Assembly (NCBI GenBank): GCA_026169375.1
Contig: JAPFCR010000027.1
Coordinates: 92,572 to 156,571, forward strand
DNA from: Sporosarcina sp.
Lineage (GTDB): Bacteria > Bacillota > Bacilli > Bacillales_A > Planococcaceae
Direction: 5' to 3'
DNA: 64,000 nt
The notes beneath the pieces are model-generated. The model made no database searches. It worked only from the letters and a program-made list of their open reading frames with translations, and was not told the origin of the DNA. This document shows, piece after piece, positions 38,834 through 47,051 of the stretch (position 1 is the stretch's first letter; each line of letters starts with the position of its first letter). A program made the position numbers and the translations under genes.

Positions 38834-39556
38834 GTGAAAGTAAAAGAAGTTTCTACATTAACAGGAGTGAGTGTTCGAACGCTGCACCATTACGATGCGA
38901 TTGGTTTGTTGGTTCCAGACGGAGTGACAGATGCGGGATATCGACTTTATTCAGATGAAAACGTAGCGACTTTACAGCAAATTTTATTTTTTAAAGAGCT
39001 TGGTTTTTCTTTAAAGAGAATTAAAGAACTAATAGATAGCCCTTCGTTTGACCGGCGGGAAGCATTTGAAATGCAAAGAAAGATGTTGGTTGCAAAAAGA
39101 AGGCAATTGGATGAAATGATTCAAACGATAGACAAAACAATAGGGCAAGAAAAAGGAGAATACCAAATGACGAACGAAGAGAGATTTAAAGGCTTTGATT
39201 TTACAAAAGGAAATGACTATGAGGCAGAAGCAAGAGAGAAATGGGGAGATGCGGCGGTTGACGATGCCAATAAAAAGGCAAATGATCCAGCGTTTGGTGA
39301 GGGAATGAATCGGATTTACTTTAAATTGGCAGCGCTTCGCCATGAAGACCCAGCCTCAGACGAAGCACAAACAGCGATTGGCGAGTGGTATGATTTCTTG
39401 AATGAGATGGGAAGTTATTCGTTAGAAGCTTTTCGTGGGCTCGGTCAAATGTATGTAGCTGATGAACGATTCACGAAGAATATTGATCAGTTCGGGGAAG
39501 GGCTCGCAGCGTTTATGTGTAAGGCGATGGAAATCTACGCAGAAAAAGGAAAGTGA
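38834..39556 (+). CDS. MerR-family regulator with TipAS domain (Mta-like)
   Basis: 240 residues. N-terminal winged helix-turn-helix (VKEVSTLTGVSVRTLHHYDAIGLL, residues 2-25), coiled-coil dimerisation helix (about 75-110), and a C-terminal TipAS antibiotic-recognition domain ending AFRGLGQMYVADERF...GEGLAAFMCKAMEIY. It is homologous to B. subtilis Mta, an activator of multidrug efflux genes and itself. AAAGGAGG precedes the GTG start at 38834. Confidence 0.9.
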   Translation: MKVKEVSTLTGVSVRTLHHYDAIGLLVPDGVTDAGYRLYSDENVATLQQILFFKELGFSLKRIKELIDSPSFDRREAFEMQRKMLVAKRRQLDEMIQTIDKTIGQEKGEYQMTNEERFKGFDFTKGNDYEAEAREKWGDAAVDDANKKANDPAFGEGMNRIYFKLAALRHEDPASDEAQTAIGEWYDFLNEMGSYSLEAFRGLGQMYVADERFTKNIDQFGEGLAAFMCKAMEIYAEKGK

Positions 39557-39574
39557 AACATTTGATATAAAAGG

Positions 39575-39606
39575 CTACTTGACTGATTGGTTGAGTAGTT
39601 TTTTTA
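39575..39606 (+). terminator. Intrinsic terminator of the MerR gene
   Basis: CTACTTGAC (39575-39583) pairs with GTTGAGTAG (39590-39598) with two wobbles, six-base loop, then eight T residues. Confidence 0.75.
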
Positions 39607-39752
39607 TTGGTAAAGAGAAAACTAGATTCATAGAATAAGAAGACTAGGAATCATTTGGGGCGTTTATGTGTATGGCGATAGGGGTATAAGAAGAAACACA
39701 TATGTATTGAAGTAGGAAATAGGTGGAAATTTGTCAAAAGTAAATAACGGTT

Positions 39753-39791
39753 AAAAGGTGCTGTTCATAAGATGAGAATGGCACCTTTTTT
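39753..39791 (+). terminator. Hairpin terminator immediately upstream of the DUF2339 gene
   Basis: AAAAGGTGC (39753-39761) pairs perfectly with GCACCTTTT (39781-39789), ending in six T residues 22 bases before the ATG. Because no gene ends just before it, it may be a leader attenuator. Confidence 0.7.
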
Positions 39792-39813
39792 ACGGAGGCG
39801 AGGGGGAAGCCAC

Positions 39814-41907
39814 ATGACAAAAGAACATGATGACATGTTGAAGCGAATTGCATACTTGGAGCAGGAAGTCGCATTGTTGAAAAAGGAACAGGCAGAATTA
39901 CTCGGTGAGAAAAAGAAATCATCTTCAGTTTTAGAAAGTGCTCAATGGGAAGTGAAGGAACGAGCAAAAGGGAAAACGTTAAGAGCAGCACAAGTCTTAT
40001 CAGAAGATGAATCTTTCGTATTCAAGAAGCCAACAGTAAAGAAAAAAGAATTTGATTTAGAGAAAATGTTAAGTAAATGGCTACCGAAAGTATTTATGTT
40101 TATTCTACTCCTCGGTGTTTTATGGGGATTAAAAGTGGCAGCTGACTACGGTTATCTGACAAAGGCTGTTCGAATTGTTGCAGGATACACAGGAACCGGC
40201 TTACTCTATTATTTCGGTATGAAGTTTTATCGCCAACAAAATAAAGTGTTCGCCCTTACATTACTGGGAGGCTTTATTGGGTTAGGAATTTTAACGACAT
40301 TTGCAGCTCATTATTTATATGGTTATTTTAATTTTTTCTTCGCCTTTTTAGTTGGCATTCTTTTTATTGCTTCAGGTTTATGGATTTCCAAAAGAACTAA
40401 GTCTGAAATTTTAACATTATTTTCTTCAATTGCCGGCTTTTTATTGCCATTTTTATTAGAAGGAGAAAGCGTGACCGTTTACGGATTCTTGGTCTATCTA
40501 TTGCTTTTATTTATGTCGTTATTTTATGTTTCTTTAATTGAAAAACATAAATATACATTTTACTTTACTTTTTTCTTATTCCATTTGGCTTTGTTCGCTT
40601 ATTTTGTACTGGTAGGTACATTTGAAGATCGTATTGCAATTGTAAGTACAGTATTTATTCAACATTTTACGCTACTATTTATCTATTTTGCTAAAAGAAT
40701 ATCGAGACATGCGTTTACGGAAGCGCTTATCTATACGAATTTTGCTTTTACATTAGGATGGATTAAATTACTCGAGGATTCCCGAGAGTCGTGGGTTTAC
40801 GGGGGGTTAGCACTTGTTTACATCAGTTTAACCATTTTTGTTTTCCTAAAGAGAAAGAAGCAACTAAGTGGTGCTTTCTCAGCTGTCTCTGTCTTTGCGG
40901 TAAGTGCGTATATTCTCTCCTTAGGATATGAAGATGAGAAAGTAACATTATTACTCCTTTTAATTAACGGAACAATTGGTATTTGGGTGGGATTACGTTA
41001 TCGGACGATTCGCACAGTCATTACGGGAGGCTTTATTTACGCCTTTTCCGCGAGTGCGGTATTTATGCTAATAGATATTACCCGGTTTATTTCACTTGGA
41101 CATGGGCTTTGGATTATCTTTTTGTACTCAGTCGTTTTAATTTATTATTCGATTTATGAATGGCCTCCTTCATTTTTAAAAAAGCATTTAAAAGGTGTGG
41201 ATATTAGTTTAATTATCGGTCAACTGATTGTTTTAAATTATGTCTTCCGATTGACTCATTTAGCAATCCAACAAGGGACATTTTTTTTAGAAACGACAGC
41301 TCATATTTATATAGTTGTTTTTCTCGTCCTTTTATTTGGCTTGTATTTTCTGCATAAATGGGTCAGGGGCATCTACATTGTTCACGCAAGTGTTATCGAG
41401 TTTCTTATTCTTGGTTTATGGGTACTCTTTGCAAGTTTGTATAGTTATATGGATAGAAATTTAATTTTTAATGTGAGTGTTGAGGTCATCTACTTAATTG
41501 TATTAACAATCATGTTTGTCGCAATTATGCAAGATTGTTTTTATATTCATATGAAAAAGTTAAAGAACCATTTTTCACTTGTCGCCATTTGCCTTCAAAC
41601 TATCTACTTTATTTTCTTAAATAAATGGTACTTAGCCAGCGCTTCTTTTTATGAGCTAGGGTGGGAGTATTTGCTGTTAATTCACACATTCTTACTGTTT
41701 GCCTTTGCATTTGTTTCAATTAGCGTAGGTAAGCGATTTAATTGGAATCCAGTGAAATATTTTGGTGCGATTTTAATTCTTATTTGTATCGTGAAGTTGT
41801 TCTTAATTGACCTAGGTGCGATTTCAATTCTCATTCGTGCAATTTTGTTTACGATTGTTGGTGTTGTAGGTTTATTGTACTCGAAGACGTTGTTTAAAGA
41901 GAAATGA
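39814..41907 (+). CDS. DUF2339 multi-pass membrane protein
   Basis: 697 residues: an N-terminal soluble coiled coil (about 1-40, heptads MLKRIAYLEQEVALLKKEQAEL), a linker, then roughly 20 hydrophobic segments from about residue 85 to the end. The DUF2339 family is of unknown function. The ATG at 39814 follows AGGGGG; an upstream ATG at 39772 lies inside the hairpin and is rejected. Confidence 0.8.
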   Translation: MTKEHDDMLKRIAYLEQEVALLKKEQAELLGEKKKSSSVLESAQWEVKERAKGKTLRAAQVLSEDESFVFKKPTVKKKEFDLEKMLSKWLPKVFMFILLLGVLWGLKVAADYGYLTKAVRIVAGYTGTGLLYYFGMKFYRQQNKVFALTLLGGFIGLGILTTFAAHYLYGYFNFFFAFLVGILFIASGLWISKRTKSEILTLFSSIAGFLLPFLLEGESVTVYGFLVYLLLLFMSLFYVSLIEKHKYTFYFTFFLFHLALFAYFVLVGTFEDRIAIVSTVFIQHFTLLFIYFAKRISRHAFTEALIYTNFAFTLGWIKLLEDSRESWVYGGLALVYISLTIFVFLKRKKQLSGAFSAVSVFAVSAYILSLGYEDEKVTLLLLLINGTIGIWVGLRYRTIRTVITGGFIYAFSASAVFMLIDITRFISLGHGLWIIFLYSVVLIYYSIYEWPPSFLKKHLKGVDISLIIGQLIVLNYVFRLTHLAIQQGTFFLETTAHIYIVVFLVLLFGLYFLHKWVRGIYIVHASVIEFLILGLWVLFASLYSYMDRNLIFNVSVEVIYLIVLTIMFVAIMQDCFYIHMKKLKNHFSLVAICLQTIYFIFLNKWYLASASFYELGWEYLLLIHTFLLFAFAFVSISVGKRFNWNPVKYFGAILILICIVKLFLIDLGAISILIRAILFTIVGVVGLLYSKTLFKEK

Positions 41908-41948
41908 GTAGGTTTTGGTGAATCACCAATTAAAATAAGTTTAAATAG

Positions 41949-41990
41949 AAAACTAGATGCTAGCGAAAGCAGGCAAGCTCTAGTTTTTTA
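41949..41990 (+). terminator. Intrinsic terminator after DUF2339
   Basis: AAAACTAGA (41949-41957) pairs perfectly with TCTAGTTTT (41979-41987), then T residues. Confidence 0.8.
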
Positions 41991-42038
41991 TTTGTCACAA
42001 ATTCAAACAACTTCTCTTTTTCAAGCTCATAATCATTA

Positions 42039-42065
42039 AAGAAAGCTTTCTTGTTATGGTATACT
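42039..42065 (+). promoter_or_regulatory. Candidate promoter with 14-base palindrome upstream of DUF438
   Basis: AAGAAAGCTTTCTT (42039-42052) is a perfect palindrome lying in the -35 region of the extended -10 TGGTATACT (42057-42065). This arrangement suggests a repressor or activator site. Confidence 0.45.
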
Positions 42066-42160
42066 AGGCATGTCATTAAACATGTATTTTAAATACAACT
42101 TTAAATCATTCATATATTTTCAGCTAACTAGACCAAGTCATAACAATGAAAGGTGATTAT

Positions 42161-43372
42161 ATGTTAACGGTTCAATACGATCTCAAACGAAGAGACGCAT
42201 TAAAAGGGATGTTCATCCGACTACGTTCCGAAGAAGCGGAAGAATCTATTCGAGAAGACCTGAATCGATTGATTGAAGAAGTAGGAGTAGTAGGGTTTTT
42301 GTTAATCAAGCAAACTTTAATTCATAACGATGAAGACGTTACAATTGAGGATGCACGAAAAATGTCTGCGCTTGATTTACAATTAATTAATGATGATGCT
42401 TTGGAGCAATCGCACCCAATCAGTCTATTTAAACAAGAGAACGCATTATTTCAGTCTACTTTAAAGGAAGTATGGCGTCTTTTAACATTGTTAGAGGAAG
42501 AGGAACAACTTGACACCATTGAAGAATTACAGCAGAAAATTTACCAGTTGGGTGAATTTCATAAACATTACCATCGGAAAGAAAAGTTGCTATTTCCACT
42601 ATTAGAACGTTATGGGCATGTACAACCTGGGCGACTCATGTGGAAAAATGATGATCGTATTCGAGCATCGTACTTAGGAATTAAAAGAAGAATTGAGCAG
42701 TTTCCTAATACAAATATAAAATTTATAAAAAAGAGATATCTAGATTTTCAAGCCATGTTCATGAATATGATTTACGAGGAAGAAGCGATTTTATTTCCCA
42801 TTGTACTTGCTATTTTCAAGGACGAAGAGTGGAAGGCAGTTGCAGTGGAAAGTGAAGCATTTGGCTATGCAATGATAGATGTTGAAGAAGTTTGGAAAGC
42901 AGCGGATGAACAACAGAAAATCAGTGAACATTCAAATGGTTCTGAGGAGCACTTTCGTTTTGGTGGCGGTTATTTAACGACAGAAGAAGCAAATCTTATT
43001 TTAAATAACTTACCTCTTGAGATTACGTTTGTAGACAAAAATAATGTCTTCAAGTACTTTAATGAAATGACAGAAGCCTCGGAAATGATGCTTGTCCGAA
43101 CACCTATTTCGATTGGACGAAATGTTGCAAACTGTCACCCGCCAAAGAGCCTAAAGAAAGTGATGGCGTTAATGCGTGATTTGATCGCACAGCGAAGAAC
43201 GTCTGAAAGCATGTGGTTTAAGAAAAATGGGCAATATATCCACCTAACATACAAAGCGCTTTTCAATGATGAAGGTGAATATATAGGGATTTTAGAATAT
43301 GTCCAGGACATTCAACCATTCTTTGAATTACCAGAAGAGGTAAAGATGGGTCTCAGTCCAATTGTTGAATGA
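42161..43372 (+). CDS. DUF438 / hemerythrin-like / PAS protein
   Basis: 403 residues. N-terminal DUF438 (about 1-70), a hemerythrin-like HHE domain (about 85-220) with HPISLFKQE, FHKHYHRKEKLLFPLLERYG and EEEAILFPIVLA carrying the His/Glu ligands of a di-iron site, and a C-terminal PAS-like domain (about 280-395, NNLPLEITFVDKNN). Probably senses oxygen, NO or redox, or repairs iron-sulfur clusters. ATG 42161 follows GAAAGGTGA. Confidence 0.82.
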   Translation: MLTVQYDLKRRDALKGMFIRLRSEEAEESIREDLNRLIEEVGVVGFLLIKQTLIHNDEDVTIEDARKMSALDLQLINDDALEQSHPISLFKQENALFQSTLKEVWRLLTLLEEEEQLDTIEELQQKIYQLGEFHKHYHRKEKLLFPLLERYGHVQPGRLMWKNDDRIRASYLGIKRRIEQFPNTNIKFIKKRYLDFQAMFMNMIYEEEAILFPIVLAIFKDEEWKAVAVESEAFGYAMIDVEEVWKAADEQQKISEHSNGSEEHFRFGGGYLTTEEANLILNNLPLEITFVDKNNVFKYFNEMTEASEMMLVRTPISIGRNVANCHPPKSLKKVMALMRDLIAQRRTSESMWFKKNGQYIHLTYKALFNDEGEYIGILEYVQDIQPFFELPEEVKMGLSPIVE

Positions 43373-43412
43373 AAAAGGATTCACATTGATCAGGTGAATG
43401 ATAGACAGCAAC

Positions 43413-43447
43413 TTTAAAAAGCTTCTTTACTTAAGAGGCTTTTTAAA
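43413..43447 (+). terminator. Terminator after DUF438
   Basis: TTTAAAAAGC (43413-43422) pairs perfectly with GCTTTTTAAA (43438-43447). Confidence 0.65.
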
Positions 43448-43505
43448 TTTCGCATTTTTTTCTTGAACATGCGATAATAAGAAAAAAGATGGAATGGATG
43501 ACAAT

Positions 43506-44702
43506 ATGACAAAAATAATAGAAGTACAGTTGAATGATCAAGCAGTTTCGGAGATGAAGAAAGGGTATCCTTTAATTCCGAAAAACGGTGTTTTGAATCC
43601 ACAAGCTTTAAAAGAAGAAGGTAGCCTTTTAAAGCTTGTCGATCGAAATTGGCGTTTTGTTGCAAAAGGTTATTACGGTGTGCAAAACAAGGGCATCGGT
43701 TGGGTGTTAACACGTAAAGAAAATGAAGAGATTGACTTTGATCTTTTCAAATCTAAAATTGCAGCGGCATTTAAAAGACGTGAGGCATTTTACAATGATC
43801 CAAATACAACAGCTTTCCGTGTTTTTAACGGGGAGGGCGACGGGATTGGCGGCTTAACGATTGACTATTATGATGGCTATTATATGGTCAGTTGGTATAG
43901 TGAAGGGATTTATTCGCTGAAGCATCATATTTACAATGTGCTTGATAAAATTGTTGACTACAAAGCAATTTACGAAAAGAAACGTTTTGCGCAAAAAGGT
44001 CAATATATTGAGCAAGATGATTTTGTACGTGGTGAAGAAGGAGACTTCCCAATTATTGTTAAAGAAAATGGGATGAACTATGCGGTTGATTTGAACGATG
44101 GCGCAATGACAGGTATTTTCCTCGACCAACGTGATGTCCGTAAAGCAATTCGAGACCATTACGCTGAAGGTCGTACTGTGTTAAATACATTTTCATATAC
44201 AGGCGCATTTTCCGTTGCGGCATCACTTGGTGGTGCGAAGAAAACAGTAAGTGTTGACCTTGCAAGCCGTAGCAAATCAAAAACGATTGAACAATTTAGC
44301 GTAAACGCAATTGACTATGAGCAACAAGAAATTCGTGTGATGGACGTGTTTGATTATTTCCGTTATGCGAAACGTCATGAGTTAAAATATGGACTAGTCA
44401 TTTTAGACCCGCCGAGCTTTGCGCGTTCTAAAAAGTATACGTTTAGTACTGCTCGAAATTATCCAGAACTTGTCAAAGACGCAATTGCAGTAACAGAGAA
44501 AAATGGAATTATTGTTGCATCGACAAACAATGCTTCATTTGGGATGAAACGATTTAAGTCATTTATCGATAAAGCGTTTAAAGAAACGAAGACGAAATAT
44601 AAAGTGTTAGAAGAATCTTCACTCCCAAGAGATTTCCGTTCAAATCGAAACTTCCCTGAATTTAACTATTTGAAAGTAGTTATTTTAGAAAAGTTAAACT
44701 AA
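43506..44702 (+). CDS. RlmI-like class I SAM-dependent rRNA methyltransferase
   Basis: 398 residues. N-terminal PUA-type domain (about 1-70, KKGYPLIPKNGVLNP), a middle RlmI domain, and a C-terminal methyltransferase domain with NTFSYTGAFSVAAS (motif I) and LDPPSFARSKKYTF (catalytic DPPSF). Members methylate C5 of 23S rRNA cytosine. The start is uncertain between ATG 43494 and 43506; neither has a strong binding site. Confidence 0.88.
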   Translation: MTKIIEVQLNDQAVSEMKKGYPLIPKNGVLNPQALKEEGSLLKLVDRNWRFVAKGYYGVQNKGIGWVLTRKENEEIDFDLFKSKIAAAFKRREAFYNDPNTTAFRVFNGEGDGIGGLTIDYYDGYYMVSWYSEGIYSLKHHIYNVLDKIVDYKAIYEKKRFAQKGQYIEQDDFVRGEEGDFPIIVKENGMNYAVDLNDGAMTGIFLDQRDVRKAIRDHYAEGRTVLNTFSYTGAFSVAASLGGAKKTVSVDLASRSKSKTIEQFSVNAIDYEQQEIRVMDVFDYFRYAKRHELKYGLVILDPPSFARSKKYTFSTARNYPELVKDAIAVTEKNGIIVASTNNASFGMKRFKSFIDKAFKETKTKYKVLEESSLPRDFRSNRNFPEFNYLKVVILEKLN

Positions 44703-44704
44703 TG

Positions 44705-44742
44705 AAAAGTCCGTATTGGTTTTTATGCCAATACGGACTTTT
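44705..44742. terminator. Bidirectional terminator
   Basis: AAAAGTCCGTATTGG (44705-44719) pairs perfectly with CCAATACGGACTTTT (44728-44742); eight-base loop. Serves the methyltransferase and the convergent lipoprotein gene. Confidence 0.9.
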
Positions 44743-44761
44743 GTAATCGTAGATGGGTGAC

Positions 44762-45298
44762 TTAATCTTCGAATGAGATTTTGGTTCCGTCATTAAATGT
44801 AATTTCTACTTCAAATTCTTCGTAATCATCTCCTAAGTCAAATGCACTTAACACTTGTTGAATGACTTCTTCTTTTGACGTGTCTTGTGTAACGTCCAAC
44901 TGTTTAACTTTAGGGTAAATTGAATTGAAGGCTTCTAAATCATCGTTAATATCTACATCGTTCAGTTCATCTTCAACTTCAGCTTCAATATCGCCGTTAT
45001 CATGATACTCAATTTCAGCTTTGTATTCTTGATTAGGTCCGTAAGAGATTTCGATCTCAATCTTTTTAAAATACAGGTCATCCATCATTTTTTTCATATC
45101 GTCTTGATTTTTTGCTTCTTCTGTCACTTCGTTTTTATTTTCATTATCTGAATTTGTTCCCTCTTCTGGTGTGTTGTCTTGATTCTCTTCTGTTTGGTTG
45201 TTTTCTTGTGCCTCATTAGTTTTATTATTTTGAGCACCACAAGCAGCTAAAAAAGCAACGAGTAAACAGGCATTGAAAATCATGATTGTTTTTTTCAT
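44762..45298 (-). CDS. YusW-like lipoprotein
   Basis: 178 residues. Signal peptide with lipobox LAAC, then a low-complexity Asn/Glu/Asp-rich linker (about 22-62), then a domain with KIEIEISYGPNQEYKAEIEY and DYEEFEVEITFNDG, resembling the YusW domain. Function unknown. The ATG at 45298 lies 10 bases after AAAGGAGA; an ATG at 45307 is too close to the site. Confidence 0.78.
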   Translation of the reverse strand: MKKTIMIFNACLLVAFLAACGAQNNKTNEAQENNQTEENQDNTPEEGTNSDNENKNEVTEEAKNQDDMKKMMDDLYFKKIEIEISYGPNQEYKAEIEYHDNGDIEAEVEDELNDVDINDDLEAFNSIYPKVKQLDVTQDTSKEEVIQQVLSAFDLGDDYEEFEVEITFNDGTKISFED

Positions 45299-45433
45299 TA
45301 TTCCCATCTCCTTTTACTGTATTGTATTTCCAATTATGTATCTTTTTAAACCATAGAAAAACATCTTTAAAAACGTGTAAATGCAAAAGAAAAGGGGAAA
45401 AGATAAATAAAGTTATTTTAAGGAGTGTTAGAA

Positions 45434-46264
45434 ATGAGAGGATTAGTTATATTCGTTCTCGTTTTAGGGTTAGGTGCTTGTGCAATACCTAGCGGGGATA
45501 ATCAAGAGGAACAATCTCCAACAGAAGATGATTCAGTGGAAGAAAAGCCAGTCGAAGATGAGGATACGGATGAGGAGGATCATTCAAATCATGATTCAGG
45601 CGAAATTGAAGATCAAGATTCAAATGATAATCAAGCAGAGTCTGTGAAAGAGATACGCAAGGAAATAAAAGAAAAAATCACATCTGATTTTAAAGTGAAA
45701 TTACCATCTGAAATAGATACTAAAGATGAAAATCATTTATCAGCAACTGTCGATTCTGATGCTTTGTATTATGAAGTGGCCTACTATGAAACAGATGAGC
45801 AGATGGCTATCAATGATGCGCTACTTACACAAGAGACACTTTTCATGATTGTAAAAGGGACCGCTTATGACTCAACTGCGGAAGCGAATGAGCAAGTTGG
45901 CTATCAACCTATTCAAGAAGGAATGCCAGAAGTCGATTTAGGAAATGGAATTACAGGTTATCAAGATGCAGGGGCAGGTAGTTCATTCATCACATGGCAT
46001 GAAGGACGTTGGTCGTTTACGATGCGTTCAAGAAATGAAGAAAAAGGAATTGCTGCCGGTGAAAAACTAGCAAAAGACATTGTAGAAAAATTAGAAGAAA
46101 AAACTTTACCACCACCCCATGAGAATGGTGCGGGTATATTGAGTAGTGCCGACAATGATGATGTAGAGACAAATCGACTCGCGTGGCAGGAAGAGAATAT
46201 TGTTTACGAAGTCTACATGTCCGATGCGCTCTCGTTAATTGATGTGGTGACGGAAGAGTTTTAA
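45434..46264 (+). CDS. Lipoprotein of unknown function
   Basis: 276 residues. Signal peptide with lipobox LGAC (about residue 15), then an acidic Asp/Glu/Ser/His linker (about 20-70), then a globular domain. Its composition and layout mirror the preceding divergent lipoprotein, but I see no sequence homology. AAGGAGTG precedes the ATG. I do not recognise a family. Confidence 0.75.
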   Translation: MRGLVIFVLVLGLGACAIPSGDNQEEQSPTEDDSVEEKPVEDEDTDEEDHSNHDSGEIEDQDSNDNQAESVKEIRKEIKEKITSDFKVKLPSEIDTKDENHLSATVDSDALYYEVAYYETDEQMAINDALLTQETLFMIVKGTAYDSTAEANEQVGYQPIQEGMPEVDLGNGITGYQDAGAGSSFITWHEGRWSFTMRSRNEEKGIAAGEKLAKDIVEKLEEKTLPPPHENGAGILSSADNDDVETNRLAWQEENIVYEVYMSDALSLIDVVTEEF

Positions 46265-46316
46265 TCTGACAATGAAGAAATAGAATTTTATATGATGAAC
46301 GAAAATGAATTGAAAC

Positions 46317-46355
46317 AGATGTCTAATCAAAATAAACTTTCATGATTAGACATCT
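46317..46355. terminator. Bidirectional terminator
   Basis: AGATGTCTAATC (46317-46328) pairs perfectly with GATTAGACATCT (46344-46355), then six T residues. Serves the lipoprotein and the convergent LysE-family gene. Confidence 0.88.
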
Positions 46356-46358
46356 TTT

Positions 46359-46940
46359 TTATCCGAATAAAATTGTAGTAGCGCTGTAAACGAGGAGTAA
46401 GGCCATAACGATATTAAACTGCATTTCATATCGAGTTAATAGTTTTTTAAATAAAGAACCAAAAATACTCCAACTAACTGTACCTAGAAATCCAATGATT
46501 GCAAGTAAAATCGAGTAAAAGAATAAGCTAGTGTAAGTTGAGTAATAAGGTAAGATGAATGTGCCAATTACGGTAATCGCATACAAAACACCTTTCGGAT
46601 TGATGAATTGTAGTAAAGTACCGGCGATAAAACTATTGTATTTCCCACCGCTGGAATCTTCTTTAGAACCCGTACTTTTTAAAATAATAAAAGCTAAGTA
46701 TAAAAGATAAGTAGATCCAACAATAGTCATAAAGGTTTCTATTTTTGGAATGAAATTATGAAGCAAGACATTGAAGAAACTACTGAATAATAACAAGATG
46801 AAAAATCCTGTACCGACACCTAAACAGAAGCGGATGGTTCTTTGAAAGCCATATGTATTCGCAAAAACTAAAGCCATAATATTATTTGGTCCTGGTGTAA
46901 AACTTGAAACGAATGCGTAAATGAGTAATGGGGTTAACAT
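46359..46940 (-). CDS. LysE/RhtB-family amino-acid exporter
   Basis: 193 residues, six membrane helices. The N-terminal SFTPGPNNIMALVFANTYG and INPKGVLYAITVIGTF are family signatures. Predicted efflux of an amino acid or related metabolite; substrate unknown. Confidence 0.9.
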   Translation of the reverse strand: MLTPLLIYAFVSSFTPGPNNIMALVFANTYGFQRTIRFCLGVGTGFFILLLFSSFFNVLLHNFIPKIETFMTIVGSTYLLYLAFIILKSTGSKEDSSGGKYNSFIAGTLLQFINPKGVLYAITVIGTFILPYYSTYTSLFFYSILLAIIGFLGTVSWSIFGSLFKKLLTRYEMQFNIVMALLLVYSATTILFG

Positions 46941-47051
46941 ACGAATCCCTCTTTCTTACCAAGTTTAAAAAAGCTAGATTTCATAATATTACAATAAGAT
47001 TGAAACTTTTTCAATGAGGTATCCGTAAAAGAGATAGAAGAGGTGAGGAAG

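Noticed and set aside
45286..45492. 68-codon plus-strand frame between two lipoprotein genes
   Set aside because: It overlaps the start regions of both lipoprotein genes in another frame and lacks a binding site.
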